Positions 32,642-42,548 are shown, numbered from the stretch's first letter. The stretch is DNA of 64,000 nucleotides from Nesterenkonia aurantiaca (GCF_004364585.1 NZ_SOAN01000001.1:186001-250000); one strand, 5' to 3'. The notes: generated by a model from the sequence alone, not told the origin. Translations and numbers: made by a program.

Positions 32642-32670
32642 GGTATATACCCCCAGGGGGTATTAGTCAA
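32642..32670 (-). promoter_or_regulatory. Copper operon promoter with embedded CsoR-type operator
   Basis: On the minus strand TTGACT (32670-32665) and TATACC (32647-32642) are 17 nt apart. Inside the spacer lies a perfect inverted repeat, ATACCCCC-A-GGGGGTAT (32647-32663), the G/C-tract pseudopalindrome typical of CsoR operators. Apo-CsoR would cover both promoter boxes; Cu(I) would release it. No csoR gene is in this window. Confidence 0.8.
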
Positions 32671-32831
32671 GGAGTGGGTGCTGTTCTTCTCGGTGACGGA
32701 CAGGAGGCACAGGCCTGCTCCATGTCCTGCGAGCTGCTCGGGGCTCGCCGCAGCCGATAGATGCGGGCGACACAGCAGCTGCGCACGTCACACCGTCTGC
32801 CTGCGTGTGGACGCCGCGCGGCTCCGCGCAC

Positions 32832-33797
32832 TCAGCCTCCAGCGACCTGACGCCGGAACGCTCCCGGTGAGAGCCCGTATTCATGCTTGAAGGCTCGGCT
32901 GAAGCTCGACGCCTCGGGGTACCCCCAGCGGGCGGCCACCGCGCTGATCACTCGGTGCGCCTGGGAGGGGTCTCCGAGCTCCATCCGGCACCGCTCCAGC
33001 CTTCGCTGCCGGATCCACTCGCTGATGGTCGTGCCCTCCTGGGCGAAGATGCCCTGCAGGTAGCGCACCGAGACATGCAGCGCGCGCGCCACGGCACCGA
33101 CCCCGAGATCGGGATCCCCCAGATGGTCATCGATGTGCCTGACCGCCTCCAGGTAGACCACGTCGCGGGTGGGGACCTCGGCCGCCGGTCGGAACCGGGA
33201 GAGCAGCGTGGCCTGGACCAGCTGCAGCACCGCTGAGGCGGCCCTCGGGTCCGGAGCCATCTCACCCTTCTGCAGCTGACCGTCGAGGCTGCTCAGCAGC
33301 GAGGAGGTCAGCGCGCCGAGACCCGCAGAACCGGGAATCCGCTGGGCGACCACGGCCCGGGCCTGGTCGGCGGAGAGCCCGAGGTGCTCCACCGCAATCT
33401 GGACCACAAACATCCGGTACGGCCCGCCGAAGACGAGATCATAGGGGCGGCGCGTGTCATAGATGACCAGATCCCCCGGGGAGAGCAGCGCCTCCCGGCC
33501 GTCCTGCCGGGTCAGCGAGCTGCCCTGCACCTGCAGCGCGAACTTGAACACCCCCGGGTCCCCGGCAGCGATGGCCTGCCGGCTGCGCCGCACGGTGACC
33601 GCGTCACCGCCGACCCCGGCCACGCTGAGCGACCCCAGGGCCAGTCCGGTGAGCTCACCGTTGAATCGACCCGGCTCCTCGGTGCTCGCGTCCAGCGGCA
33701 CGAACGCGGTGTTGACCGCATGCCGCCACGCCTCGAAGCGGTCCTGTGGCGCCAGCTCGGCCGGATCAAAGGAGACCTGGCCCGGCGTCGGGCTCAT
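32832..33797 (-). CDS. AraC-family transcriptional regulator (FeaR-like)
   Basis: A 321-residue regulator. The N-terminal part resembles the AraC_binding_2 domain, with Gly-Asp-Leu-Val-Ile-Tyr-Asp-Thr-Arg-Arg-Pro-Tyr (about 122-133) as in FeaR and similar activators. The C-terminal 100 residues hold the double helix-turn-helix: Val-Gly-Ala-Val-Ala-Arg-Ala-Leu-His-Val-Ser-Val-Arg-Tyr-Leu and Gly-Tyr-Pro-Glu-Ala-Ser-Ser-Phe-Ser-Arg-Ala-Phe. It is divergent from the GMC oxidoreductase and aldehyde dehydrogenase genes, which it probably activates. I placed the start at ATG 33797; a longer form to 33878 is open but extends into the control region. Confidence 0.85.
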   Translation of the reverse strand: MSPTPGQVSFDPAELAPQDRFEAWRHAVNTAFVPLDASTEEPGRFNGELTGLALGSLSVAGVGGDAVTVRRSRQAIAAGDPGVFKFALQVQGSSLTRQDGREALLSPGDLVIYDTRRPYDLVFGGPYRMFVVQIAVEHLGLSADQARAVVAQRIPGSAGLGALTSSLLSSLDGQLQKGEMAPDPRAASAVLQLVQATLLSRFRPAAEVPTRDVVYLEAVRHIDDHLGDPDLGVGAVARALHVSVRYLQGIFAQEGTTISEWIRQRRLERCRMELGDPSQAHRVISAVAARWGYPEASSFSRAFKHEYGLSPGAFRRQVAGG

Positions 33798-33971
33798 CGC
33801 CTCGCGCTTTCTCTGGTCAGCATCGCTCCAGTCTCGCACCACGATGTGATGGGTGCCACAACCATGCACCTGGTGCACAGTGCCGTGCGCCTGCGATCAA
33901 GGCGCCGCACCGCTGCCTGGCCATGCTGGGGGCACTGCCGAGGAACTGCGATCGAAGGAGAGAAGACCATC

Positions 33972-35492
33972 GTGAATGATGCCATGACCACCGACTACGT
34001 CGTGATCGGCGCCGGGTCCGCCGGCTCCGTGATCACCCGCCGACTGCTCGACGCCGGCCACAGCGTGCACCTGATCGAGGCCGGGGGTCGCGACGAGGAC
34101 CCGCACATCCACAGTCCCCAGGGCTGGCCGATGCTGATGCAGGGGACCTCCGACTGGGCGCTGACCACGGTGCCACAGGTCCACGCCGGCAATCGCAGCA
34201 TCGCCTGGCCGCGCGGGAAGGTGCTCGGCGGCTCCGGGTCGCTCAACGGGATGATCTACATCCGCGGCCACCGCTCGGACTATGACAAGTGGGCTGCGGC
34301 CGGGTGTGAGGGGTGGAGCTGGGAGGATGTGCTTCCACTCTTCAAGCGCTCTGAGGACCATGAGGACGGAGCCTCCGAGTTCCACGGCGCCGGCGGACCG
34401 CTGCACGTGGAGAAGATCGTGAACCGCCATGCCAGCTCGGAGGCCTTCGTCCAGGCCGCGAACAGCGTGGGCATCTCAGAGACCCAGGACTTCAACGGCG
34501 AGCAGCTCTCCGGCGCCGGCTTCAACCACACCACCACCAAGGACGGGAAGCGGCACAGCCCCTGGCGGGCCTTCATGCATCCGATCCTCGGCCACGAGCG
34601 GCTCACCCTGACCACCGACGCCCTGGTGCACCGGATCATGGTGGCGGACGGGCGCGCCACCGGCGTGGAGTACAGCACCGGGACCGGCACACACACTGCG
34701 CGGGCCTCCGCGGAGATCGTGCTCTGCGCCGGCGCGATCGGATCACCGAGCATCCTGCAGCATTCGGGCATCGGGGACCTCGCCGACCTGGCACAGGCAG
34801 GGATCGACATGGTCGCAGAGCTGCCCGGGGTGGGCAAGAACCTGCACGACCACGTCCTGGCCAGCGTGATCTACGAGGCGCCGGAGCCGCTGGCCGAGGG
34901 CCGGCACAACCTGCTCGAGGCGCAGCTCTTCGCGCACAGTCAGCAGACCCAGGAGGAGGCGCCGGACATCCAGCCGCTCTTCATGCACTTCCCCTACCCC
35001 ACTGACGGCGGCGCGACGCCCGCCGCCGGGTTCACCGTGAACGCCGGGATCGTGCGGCCGCTCTCCCGCGGCACGCTGCGAGTGGCCAGCGCGGACCCGC
35101 GGCAGGCGCCGTTGCTGGATCCCAACCTGCTGGCCGAGGACTACGACCTCGAGGCGCTGTGCGACGCCATCGAACTCTGCCGGGAGATCGGCGCCCAGGA
35201 TGCGCTGGCTCCCTACCGCAAGGCGGAGTTCAGCCCCTCGGCACCGCTGGAGACCCGTGATCAGGTCCGTGCCCACGCCCGAGCCATGGCCGGGACCTAC
35301 CACCACCAGGCGGGCACCTGCCGGATGGGCGTCGATGACCTCTCGGTGGTGGACCCGTCGCTTCGGGTGCGCGGCGTCACCGGGCTGCGCGTGGCCGATG
35401 CCTCGATCATGCCGGCACTGCCCAGCGGCAACACCAACGCCCCCACGATCATGATCGGCGAGAAGGCCGCAGACCTGCTGCTGGGCCATTGA
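33972..35492 (+). CDS. GMC-family FAD alcohol oxidoreductase (choline dehydrogenase-like)
   Basis: A 506-residue flavoenzyme oxidising a primary alcohol. Val-Ile-Gly-Ala-Gly-Ser-Ala-Gly (about 9-16) binds FAD. Gly-Gly-Ser-Gly-Ser-Leu-Asn-Gly-Met (about 87) is GMC motif 1. The catalytic His is in [11 protein letters not shown], and the paired Asn in Pro-Ser-Gly-Asn-Thr-Asn-Ala-Pro-Thr. AAGGAG is 11 nt before GTG 33972; ATG 33984 is the alternative. The aldehyde dehydrogenase gene follows after 44 nt, so the pair converts an alcohol to an acid. It need not be choline: no glycine-betaine genes are near. Its position among paa genes suggests an aromatic alcohol such as 2-phenylethanol. Confidence 0.88.
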   Translation: MNDAMTTDYVVIGAGSAGSVITRRLLDAGHSVHLIEAGGRDEDPHIHSPQGWPMLMQGTSDWALTTVPQVHAGNRSIAWPRGKVLGGSGSLNGMIYIRGHRSDYDKWAAAGCEGWSWEDVLPLFKRSEDHEDGASEFHGAGGPLHVEKIVNRHASSEAFVQAANSVGISETQDFNGEQLSGAGFNHTTTKDGKRHSPWRAFMHPILGHERLTLTTDALVHRIMVADGRATGVEYSTGTGTHTARASAEIVLCAGAIGSPSILQHSGIGDLADLAQAGIDMVAELPGVGKNLHDHVLASVIYEAPEPLAEGRHNLLEAQLFAHSQQTQEEAPDIQPLFMHFPYPTDGGATPAAGFTVNAGIVRPLSRGTLRVASADPRQAPLLDPNLLAEDYDLEALCDAIELCREIGAQDALAPYRKAEFSPSAPLETRDQVRAHARAMAGTYHHQAGTCRMGVDDLSVVDPSLRVRGVTGLRVADASIMPALPSGNTNAPTIMIGEKAADLLLGH

Positions 35493-35536
35493 AACACCCC
35501 GTCCTGACTGTTCCGATGACACCTGAGGAGAACACC

Positions 35537-36937
35537 ATGACCGCCACCACGCTGCTCGAGCAGGTCACCAGCACCGAGGGCCACAAGGTCCACGACCCCG
35601 CGACCGGGGAGCTCATCGGGCACTCCCCCGCCGCCTCGGCCGCAGACCTCGACGACGCCGTCGCCCGCGCCCTGCGCGCCCAGCCTTCCTGGGCCGCCAC
35701 CGGCCACAGCAGACGCCAGGCCGCGCTGCATGCCGCCGCCGATGCGATCGAGGCCCACGCCGAGGAGCTGGCCCAGCTGCTCTCACGAGAACAGGGCAAG
35801 CCTCTCAACGGCCCCAATGCCCGCTTCGAGGTCGGTGCCTGCGTGGCCTGGCTGCGCACCGCCGCCTCCATCCCGGTGGAGCCGGAGGTGCTGCTCGATG
35901 ATGAGTCCGGCTACGCGGAGCTGCACTACCGTCCGCTCGGCGTCGTCGGGGCGATCGGGCCGTGGAACTGGCCGATGATGATCTCGATCTGGCAGATCGC
36001 CCCGAGCCTGCGGATGGGCAACACCGTGGTGGTCAAACCCTCTGAGTACACTCCGCTGAGCGTGCTGGCCCTGGTCAAGGTGCTCAATTCGGCGTTGCCC
36101 GCAGATGTGCTGATCGCGGTGCCCGGGGATGGGTCGCTGGGCAAGCAGCTCACCGAGCACGGCGACATCGCGAAGATCACGTTCACCGGCTCGGTGGCCA
36201 CGGGCAAGGCGATCATCAAGACCGCGGCGGACACCATGAAGCGGATGACCATGGAGCTCGGTGGCAACGACGCCGGGATCGTGCTCGAGGACGCCGATCC
36301 GCAGGCCATCGCCGAAGACCTCTTCTGGGGTGCGTTCATCAACACCGGGCAGACCTGCGCGGCGCTGAAGCGGCTCTACGTGCCGGACGCGATCTACGAC
36401 GAGGTCTGTCAGGCGCTGACCGAGGTGGCGGCCAAGATGCCGATGGGCATCGGGCTTGAAGAGCAGAACGTGCTCGGGCCGCTGCAGAACGCGAAGCAGC
36501 GTGACATCGTCGCCCGGCTTGTGGATGCCGCGCGGGACTCCGGCGCGCGGGTGCTGTTCGGCGGCGATCCCGACGCCGACGCCCCGGGCTTCTTCTATCC
36601 CACCACCCTGGTGGCCGATATCGATCCGCAGAACCCCCTGGTCACCGAGGAGCAGTTCGGTCCGGCGCTGCCGATCGTGCGCTACAGCGATCTCGAGCAG
36701 GCGATCCAGTGGGCGAACGGCCTGGAGGTCGGGCTGGGCTCCTCGGTCTGGTCCTCCGACCCCGAACGCGCCACCGAGGTGGCCTCCCGGCTGCAGGCGG
36801 GCACCACCTGGATCAACAAGCACGGCGCCATCGATCCGCGGGTGCCCTTCGGTGGCGCCAAACAGTCGGGCTTCGGCCTGGAGTTCGGGCTGCAGGGACT
36901 CAAGGAGGTCGCGCAGCCTCATGTGATCCAGCGCTGA
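35537..36937 (+). CDS. NAD-dependent aldehyde dehydrogenase
   Basis: A 466-residue aldehyde dehydrogenase. Catalytic Cys274 lies in Asn-Thr-Gly-Gln-Thr-Cys and the general base Glu240 in Met-Glu-Leu-Gly-Gly-Asn. Phe-Thr-Gly-Ser-Val-Ala-Thr-Gly (216-223) is the cofactor loop. ATG 35537 is chosen because GAGGAG lies 8 nt upstream. It is the partner of the upstream GMC enzyme and would oxidise its aldehyde product to the carboxylate. The substrate is not fixed by sequence. Confidence 0.92.
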   Translation: MTATTLLEQVTSTEGHKVHDPATGELIGHSPAASAADLDDAVARALRAQPSWAATGHSRRQAALHAAADAIEAHAEELAQLLSREQGKPLNGPNARFEVGACVAWLRTAASIPVEPEVLLDDESGYAELHYRPLGVVGAIGPWNWPMMISIWQIAPSLRMGNTVVVKPSEYTPLSVLALVKVLNSALPADVLIAVPGDGSLGKQLTEHGDIAKITFTGSVATGKAIIKTAADTMKRMTMELGGNDAGIVLEDADPQAIAEDLFWGAFINTGQTCAALKRLYVPDAIYDEVCQALTEVAAKMPMGIGLEEQNVLGPLQNAKQRDIVARLVDAARDSGARVLFGGDPDADAPGFFYPTTLVADIDPQNPLVTEEQFGPALPIVRYSDLEQAIQWANGLEVGLGSSVWSSDPERATEVASRLQAGTTWINKHGAIDPRVPFGGAKQSGFGLEFGLQGLKEVAQPHVIQR

Positions 36938-37040
36938 GCGACGTCGCGGCCTCGACAGCGGCACTCACCGACCAGGCGCTGGAAGCAGCCGGAGCCATGA
37001 AGCGGCGCTGGTACGCCTGGACGCCGTCACCGGGGGCTGG

Positions 37041-38375
37041 TCACCCGGTTCTCACCCGGTGTTCGCCCACGCTGACACCGGGGATCCGGCCTTCGGCCGG
37101 CAGTTCCGCTCCTCGGGCGAATCCCGCCCAGAGCGCCCGGGCGGCCCGTCCCGTCTCCTGGATCTGTTCCCAGGATGCCCCTTCGAGCAGGCCCAACCCC
37201 TGAGTGTTCGCCCTGGTCCCGAAGAGCAGCGCGAGATCGATCCCGTGTGCCGATCCGAAGAAGTTGTCGGGAGCGGCCCAGTCCACGATGAAGTAGTGCG
37301 CCCTGCCCCCGGCTCGACGGTGCCGCCGGGCAAAGGTGCGGATGCCCGTGACATAGATGAGCCTGGTCCCCAGCCGGCTCAGCAACGTCATCGCGGGTGA
37401 ACCGATCACCGGAAGCTCGCGGATCCAGCTCACCGGCCGCGCAACCGGGATGAACAGCCTGGCCTCCTCGGCGGTGTGCGTGATCATGATGTCGATATGC
37501 GGGGCGACAGCCTTCCAGGCGTCCTCGATCTTCGATTCGACCGGCAGGGGCGAGGCGCCGTACTGGGTCCCGAAGGGCATCAGCCCGCGCAGCCCGAACC
37601 GGGCGGCCGCCGCGCGCGCACGCTCCTGAACGCGCAGCACCTCTTTGATCGAGGCCTGCGCCGACACCTCAGGAGCCGCGGCGGCCATGGCGGACGCCAT
37701 CTTGTGCCGTCCACGGGAGATGCCCAGCGGCGGGCTCTGCATGATGGCCCGGCGGAAGAGCCGTGGAGCATCTGGGGTAGCCATCAGATGGGCGATGGCG
37801 TCCCCGCCGGCTGACTGGCCGAAGAGCGTGACCTGCTCCGGGTCGCCGCCGAAGGCGTCGATGTTCCGCTGCACCCACTCCAGGGCGCAGAGCTGATCCA
37901 GCAGACCAAGATTGGCGGGTCGCCCATGGCCGCCGAGAAACCCGAAGGCTCCGAGGCGATACGTCACCGCGACGACGATGACGCGCTGTTCACTCACCAG
38001 GGCCGCCGGATCGTAGATGGGCGCGTCTCCGGCACCGCTGATGTAGGACCCGCCATGGATCCACACCATGACCGGCAGCAGCTCCCCCGGCTGCCGGTCC
38101 AGCGGCATCGTGACCGTGAGGTTCTGGCAGTCCTCGTCCTGGGGCAGCCCTCCGGCCTGGGTCCCGACCACAGGTTCCAGCTCCCGGATGCGCCACTGCG
38201 GGCACGCCGGCGAGGGATCCAGCGCAGCATAGGGCTCAGTCCAGTCTCCTGCGGGCCGCGGCGGCTGGAACCGCTGGGCCCGGGCGTAGGGAATTCCGGA
38301 GGCCTTGACCACCGGACCCACAGATCCTGCGATGACCGGTCCACAGGGAGGGATGAAGCTGTACTCGGCTGACAT
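37041..38375 (-). CDS. Type B carboxylesterase / lipase
   Basis: A 444-residue alpha/beta hydrolase. The nucleophile is Ser188 in Phe-Gly-Gln-Ser-Ala-Gly-Gly, the oxyanion hole is Trp-Ile-His-Gly-Gly-Ser-Tyr (106-112), and Glu-Asp-Cys-Gln-Asn-Leu-Thr-Val matches the Glu-Asp-Cys-Leu family block. The fold begins with Val-Lys-Ala-Ser-Gly-Ile-Pro-Tyr-Ala, typical of para-nitrobenzyl esterases. At 444 residues it is somewhat shorter than the usual 480-550. ATG 38375 has GAGG 8 nt upstream; GTG 38384 is the alternative. It is convergent with the aldehyde dehydrogenase gene; natural ester unknown. Confidence 0.88.
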   Translation of the reverse strand: MSAEYSFIPPCGPVIAGSVGPVVKASGIPYARAQRFQPPRPAGDWTEPYAALDPSPACPQWRIRELEPVVGTQAGGLPQDEDCQNLTVTMPLDRQPGELLPVMVWIHGGSYISGAGDAPIYDPAALVSEQRVIVVAVTYRLGAFGFLGGHGRPANLGLLDQLCALEWVQRNIDAFGGDPEQVTLFGQSAGGDAIAHLMATPDAPRLFRRAIMQSPPLGISRGRHKMASAMAAAAPEVSAQASIKEVLRVQERARAAAARFGLRGLMPFGTQYGASPLPVESKIEDAWKAVAPHIDIMITHTAEEARLFIPVARPVSWIRELPVIGSPAMTLLSRLGTRLIYVTGIRTFARRHRRAGGRAHYFIVDWAAPDNFFGSAHGIDLALLFGTRANTQGLGLLEGASWEQIQETGRAARALWAGFARGAELPAEGRIPGVSVGEHRVRTG

Positions 38376-38521
38376 GCATGGCACCTCGGATCGACAACAG
38401 GTCCCCTTCAGTGAACCATTGCCTGGCCTCCCGCAGATTCAACTCGTCGGTTGTGAAGCAGCCCCCCCCAGTGAGCCGCCCAGCAGGCTGATGCGCCGAG
38501 CTGGTCCGGCTCCACGGTGGG

Positions 38522-40135
38522 CTACTCCGCCGAGGACCGTCCGCTCCACGCCTCGGCGTAGAACTCCGCGGAGCGGGAATTCAGCAGCTCCGTGTAGGCC
38601 TCCGAGGGCAACGACTGCGCAGAACCCTCGGGCAGCTCGGCGGAGAAGGCGGACACGCCCAGCCCCGCCTCGCCGTCACCCACGGTCAGCCCAGCGGCCT
38701 CGAGGATCGTGGGGTACATGCTGAGCTGGTCCACCCCTGGGCGCAGCGTGTCCGGATCAGCGCCGGGAATCCAGATCCGGTTGAAGATGCTCCGATCGGG
38801 GTGGTCCACGAGCTCCTCCTGGAAGGAATCGCCGGCGTTGACCGGCTTGAGATGGTCCCCCATGATCACCACCGCGGTGTCCTTCAGGTAGCCCTGGTCC
38901 TCCATGTGCTCCACGAAGCCCGCGACCTGCTCCATGGAGCAGCCGAGCACGGAGGTCGCCTCCTCCTGGGTGTCCACATCGCAGTAGTCGAACACGTGAA
39001 CCGGCTCATGGGTGTCCAGGGTCAGCACCGAGAGGTTGAACGGCTCACCGGTCTGCTCGGACTCCGCGTGGAGCTCGTCCAGCTGATCCTCGGCTCGTTC
39101 CATCAGGCTCTGGTCGCTCAGTCCCCAGTCGCTGCGGAAGCTGCTGGAGGGCTCACCGGCGGCGCGCCAGTCCGCGAGCCCCTTCACCTCGGAGTAGCCG
39201 TGGCTGCCCAGGAAGGTGTTCTTCTCGGCGAAGGCGGGATTGGCCCCGCCCAGGAACACGCTGGTGTAGCCGTGATCCTTCAGGACATCACCCAGGCAGA
39301 CCGTCCCGTCCAGATAGGTGTCGTCGCCGCCGCGCAGCTCCCCGAGGGCGCCGCTGCTCGCCGCAGAGGTGACGCCCGAGAGTGGAATCCCGCACTGCGT
39401 GGCGGTCAGCCCGGACATGGTCCAGCCGCCGCCGTCGTACTGCCGGAGGTCCTCCACGCTCTGCCAACCTTCGGCTGACCCGGTGACCTCCTTGAGCGGC
39501 TCGAACCCGTCCTTCTCGAAGAGCGCCTCATCTTCCAGGGTGGACTCTCCGGCCTCCAGGTAGATCAGGACCAGATTGCGTCTGTGCTCGTCGTCGAGGA
39601 CCTCCGGCTCCACATAGTGATCCGCGAGGTCGTACTCGGAGTTGCCGGCCTGGATGTAGTCGGGAATGCCCACGGCCGTGGAGAAGGACGCCGTGCCCAG
39701 GACCACCACCGAGGCCGCCAGCGTCGTGGTCACGGTGCGCATCAGCCACGGCGAGCGCCAGGCGCCCTCAGGATCGCTCCTCAGCCGGCGAGTGCGCCCG
39801 GGACGGCGCAGCCACAGCAAGATGCCGGCGGTGATCAGCAGCGGCAGCACGCCGATGCCGAGGATGCAGACCCAGACCAGAGCACCGCCGCCGCCGTCGG
39901 TCTCCACCGAGACCAGGTTCAGCAGCACCTGGCCCACGGTGATCTCGCCCCAGAACAAGCGGATCAGGGCGGCGGCGATCAGCAGCGCCAGCCCCACCCA
40001 GACCAACAGGAGGACCAGCACCTGGCCGAGGACGGCCACCGATCGCCGCGCCAGGCGAAGCATCCGGGCGCCGCGCGCAGGCGCATCTCGTGGTCTGTCC
40101 ACAGCCATCGCCTCCCCGACGTCGAGCCCGATCAT
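38522..40135 (-). CDS. LTA-synthase-like membrane phosphoglycerol transferase / sulfatase-fold protein
   Basis: A 537-residue protein with transmembrane helices at about 33-60, 85-107 and 130-152 followed by an extracytoplasmic alkaline-phosphatase-fold domain. Tyr-Leu-Glu-Ala-Gly-Glu-Ser-Thr-Leu-Glu (about 190-199) holds the metal-binding Glu and nucleophile region; Thr-Leu-Asp-Thr-His-Glu-Pro (about 370) and Met-Gly-Asp-His-Leu-Lys-Pro (about 426) supply the other metal ligands. It resembles MdoB/LtaS enzymes that move phosphoglycerol onto envelope polymers. The start is uncertain between ATG 40135 and ATG 40108. It is a single gene; role in the envelope is inferred. Confidence 0.8.
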   Translation of the reverse strand: MIGLDVGEAMAVDRPRDAPARGARMLRLARRSVAVLGQVLVLLLVWVGLALLIAAALIRLFWGEITVGQVLLNLVSVETDGGGGALVWVCILGIGVLPLLITAGILLWLRRPGRTRRLRSDPEGAWRSPWLMRTVTTTLAASVVVLGTASFSTAVGIPDYIQAGNSEYDLADHYVEPEVLDDEHRRNLVLIYLEAGESTLEDEALFEKDGFEPLKEVTGSAEGWQSVEDLRQYDGGGWTMSGLTATQCGIPLSGVTSAASSGALGELRGGDDTYLDGTVCLGDVLKDHGYTSVFLGGANPAFAEKNTFLGSHGYSEVKGLADWRAAGEPSSSFRSDWGLSDQSLMERAEDQLDELHAESEQTGEPFNLSVLTLDTHEPVHVFDYCDVDTQEEATSVLGCSMEQVAGFVEHMEDQGYLKDTAVVIMGDHLKPVNAGDSFQEELVDHPDRSIFNRIWIPGADPDTLRPGVDQLSMYPTILEAAGLTVGDGEAGLGVSAFSAELPEGSAQSLPSEAYTELLNSRSAEFYAEAWSGRSSAE

Positions 40136-40218
40136 GGGCGATACCAGCTCAGCTCCTTACCGTACTCGCCGATCCCGAGAAGACGGTGGACGCGGCCCTC
40201 AGCACGACGACGCCGAGC

Positions 40219-42327
40219 TCACCGCCACTCGGGCTTGTTCTGCTTCGCCACCCGGGTCAGCACGTCGTAGGTCGCGACGATCTCGTCGTGCTGGTTGTGC
40301 AGCACGGTGTCCCAGCGGACCTCGCCGTAGTCATCGGTCTCCCGCGGGATGATCTGCTTCGCAGTCAGCGTGACCCGGATCGAGTCGTCGTAGGTCACCG
40401 GGGTCTGGAAGGAGAGGTTCTCCAGGCCGGTGTTCGCCAGCACCGGGCCCGGGGCCGGCTCCACGAAGAGCCCGGCCGCCCAGGCCACCAGCAGATATCC
40501 GTGGGCGACTCGGCGCGGGAAGAACGGGTTCGCCGTCGCCGCCTCCTCGTCGGTGTGGGCATAGAAGGTGTCCCCGGTGGACTCGGCGAAGGAGGTGATG
40601 TCTTCCAGGGCCACGGTGCGCAGTCCCGAGGCGAACTGATCCCCGATGCGCAGCTCGGCCAGGGATTTCCGGAACGGGTGGACGGCGGTGCCATCAGCCA
40701 CCGTCTCGGGAGTCGCCGTGACCGCTTTCGCCCCGCGGTGCCAGACTCCGGTGACTCCGGTGAGCAGGTCCGGGGAGCCCTGGACGGCGGTGCGCTGCAT
40801 ATAGTGCTTGACCGCGCGGATGCCGCCGAGCTCCTCGCCGCCGCCGGCCCGTCCGGGGCCGCCGTGGACCAGGTGGGGCAGCGGGGAGCCGTGACCGGTG
40901 GAGGTCTTGGCGTCGTCGCGGTCCAGGAAGAGCACCCGTCCATGGTGGGAGGCGATGCCGCGGGTGAACTCGGCGGCGATCTCCGGGTCGTGGGTGCAGA
41001 CGGTGGCGACCAGCGAGCCGCCGCCGAGGGCGGCGAGGTCCACGGCGTCGTCGATGTCGGCGTAGCCCAGCACCGAGGTGACCGGCCCGAAGGCCTCCAC
41101 CGAGTGCACCGCAGGGGTGCGGGGTTCGGCGAAGGAGAGCACGGTGGCCGGGAAGAAGGCGCCCTGTCCTGCGTCGGCGTCGCCCGTGCCGGATTCTGGT
41201 CCGCCCACCCGCACGGAACCGCCGGCGCTGACCAACGTGTCCACCGCGCGGGCGACCTCCTCGCGCTGATCCTGCGAGGCCAGCGGGCCCATGGTGGTCT
41301 GGGCGTCTCGCGGGTCGCCGAGGACCACGCGGGAGTCCAGCCGTGTCCGCAGCGCCTCCACCACCGGGTCCACCTGGGCCGAGGGCACGATGACGCGGCG
41401 GATCGCGGTGCACTTCTGACCGGTCTTGGCGGTCATCTCCAGGGTCACCGACTTGATGAAGGCGTCGAACTCGACCGTGTCCGGACCGGCGTCGGGGCCC
41501 AGGATCGCGGCGTTGAGCGAATCGGTCTCTGCCGTGAAGCGCACGCCCTGGTTCGCGACGTTGTCATGGGAGCGCAGCAGCTGCGCGGTGTTGGCCGAGC
41601 CGGTGAAGGCCACGTGGTCGCGGTGATCCAGGTGGTCCAGCAGGTCCCGGGCGGAGCCGGAGATCAGCTGCAGCGCCCCGGTGGGGATCAGCCCGGAGTC
41701 GATCATCAGCCTCACGCAGGCCTGGGTGACATAGGCGGTCTGCGAGGCGGGCTTCACGATGGTGGGCACCCCGGCGATGAAGCTGGGGGCGAACTTCTCC
41801 AGCATTCCCCAGACCGGGAAGTTGAAGGCGTTGATCTGCACGGCGACCCCGGTGAGCCGGGTGTAGATGTGCTCGCCGAGGAAGGAGCCGTCGCGGGAGA
41901 GCTGCTCGACCGCTCCGTCGACGATGATGTTGGCGTTGGGCAGCTCCTTGCGCCCCTTCGAGGAGAAGGTGCGGATGGTGCCGATCCCGCCGTCGACATC
42001 GATCAGGTGGTCGCGGCGGGTGGAGCCGGTGCGGTCGGAGAGCTCATAGAGCTCCTCGCGGTGCTCGTGGAGGTAGGCGGCGAGGTGCTTCAGGCGCAGC
42101 GCGCGCTGGTGGATGCTCAGCTGCCCCAGGCTCTCCTGGCCTGCCGAGCGAGCATGGGCGACGGCGGCACCGGTGTCCAGCCCCTCGGTGGAGACCAGGC
42201 AGACCGGCTCGGCGGTGGAGGCATCGAGGATCTCGTGGACCTTGCTCGGGGCCTCCGGGGTCCACCAGGAGTCCTGGATGTAGCTGGGCAGGAGACGGGG
42301 AGCCGCAGATGTGTCAGTGGCAGCCAT
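40219..42327 (-). CDS. paaZ: Bifunctional PaaZ: oxepin-CoA hydrolase and 3-oxo-5,6-dehydrosuberyl-CoA semialdehyde dehydrogenase
   Basis: A 702-residue fusion. Residues 1-520 are an aldehyde dehydrogenase with catalytic Cys306 in Lys-Thr-Gly-Gln-Lys-Cys and base Glu267 in Thr-Ala-Glu-Thr-Asp. From about 550 a MaoC-like hotdog hydratase follows, with Asp-Thr-Phe-Tyr-Ala-His-Thr-Asp-Glu-Glu-Ala and Arg-Val-Ala-His-Gly-Tyr, containing the active Asp and His. The hydratase opens the oxepin ring and the dehydrogenase oxidises the reactive semialdehyde before it cyclises. RBS GAGAGGA is 4 nt before ATG 42327. It stands alone, with a near-consensus PaaR operator upstream. Confidence 0.96.
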   Translation of the reverse strand: MAATDTSAAPRLLPSYIQDSWWTPEAPSKVHEILDASTAEPVCLVSTEGLDTGAAVAHARSAGQESLGQLSIHQRALRLKHLAAYLHEHREELYELSDRTGSTRRDHLIDVDGGIGTIRTFSSKGRKELPNANIIVDGAVEQLSRDGSFLGEHIYTRLTGVAVQINAFNFPVWGMLEKFAPSFIAGVPTIVKPASQTAYVTQACVRLMIDSGLIPTGALQLISGSARDLLDHLDHRDHVAFTGSANTAQLLRSHDNVANQGVRFTAETDSLNAAILGPDAGPDTVEFDAFIKSVTLEMTAKTGQKCTAIRRVIVPSAQVDPVVEALRTRLDSRVVLGDPRDAQTTMGPLASQDQREEVARAVDTLVSAGGSVRVGGPESGTGDADAGQGAFFPATVLSFAEPRTPAVHSVEAFGPVTSVLGYADIDDAVDLAALGGGSLVATVCTHDPEIAAEFTRGIASHHGRVLFLDRDDAKTSTGHGSPLPHLVHGGPGRAGGGEELGGIRAVKHYMQRTAVQGSPDLLTGVTGVWHRGAKAVTATPETVADGTAVHPFRKSLAELRIGDQFASGLRTVALEDITSFAESTGDTFYAHTDEEAATANPFFPRRVAHGYLLVAWAAGLFVEPAPGPVLANTGLENLSFQTPVTYDDSIRVTLTAKQIIPRETDDYGEVRWDTVLHNQHDEIVATYDVLTRVAKQNKPEWR

Positions 42328-42351
42328 GGGGTCCTCTCAACGACAGGTAGA

Positions 42352-42369
42352 ACTGACCGAACGGTCGGT
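42352..42369. promoter_or_regulatory. PaaR-type operator upstream of paaZ
   Basis: ACTGACCGAACGGTCGGT is the window consensus, with core GACCG-AA-CGGTC. On the minus strand a TAGGAT -10 candidate lies just upstream (42387-42382), so the operator covers the initially transcribed region. Confidence 0.87.
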
Positions 42370-42491
42370 AATTGACCCCATCCTAGCCCGGGAGATCAGA
42401 ATGTGACACCCCACACAAGAGCGCCGCCTCAGACCGCTTCCCCCAGCTCAACGGACCAGCTGGCCAGCCACTCAGCCAGCCATCCGCCGGC

Positions 42492-42523
42492 CAGCCGCTC
42501 AGCCGGTCAGCCGGTCAGCCGCA
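42492..42523. repeat. Four 8-bp tandem copies of CAGCCGGT type
   Basis: CAGCCGCT, CAGCCGGT, CAGCCGGT and CAGCCGCA follow each other between paaZ and the reductase gene, after further scattered CAGCC words from 42450. No coding signal is seen in this 221-bp interval. Confidence 0.7.
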
Positions 42524-42548
42524 CCGATACGGCCTCACCCGTGCAGCT

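Noticed and set aside
33384-33971. A 5' extension of the GMC oxidoreductase frame of nearly 200 codons
   Set aside because: It runs antisense through the AraC gene. The RBS at 33955-33960 and the FAD motif place the true start at 33972.
33972-36937. Assignment of the GMC and aldehyde dehydrogenase pair as betA and betB
   Set aside because: Sequence motifs fit the families only broadly, and there is no choline transporter, betI or betaine gene nearby, so the substrate is left open.
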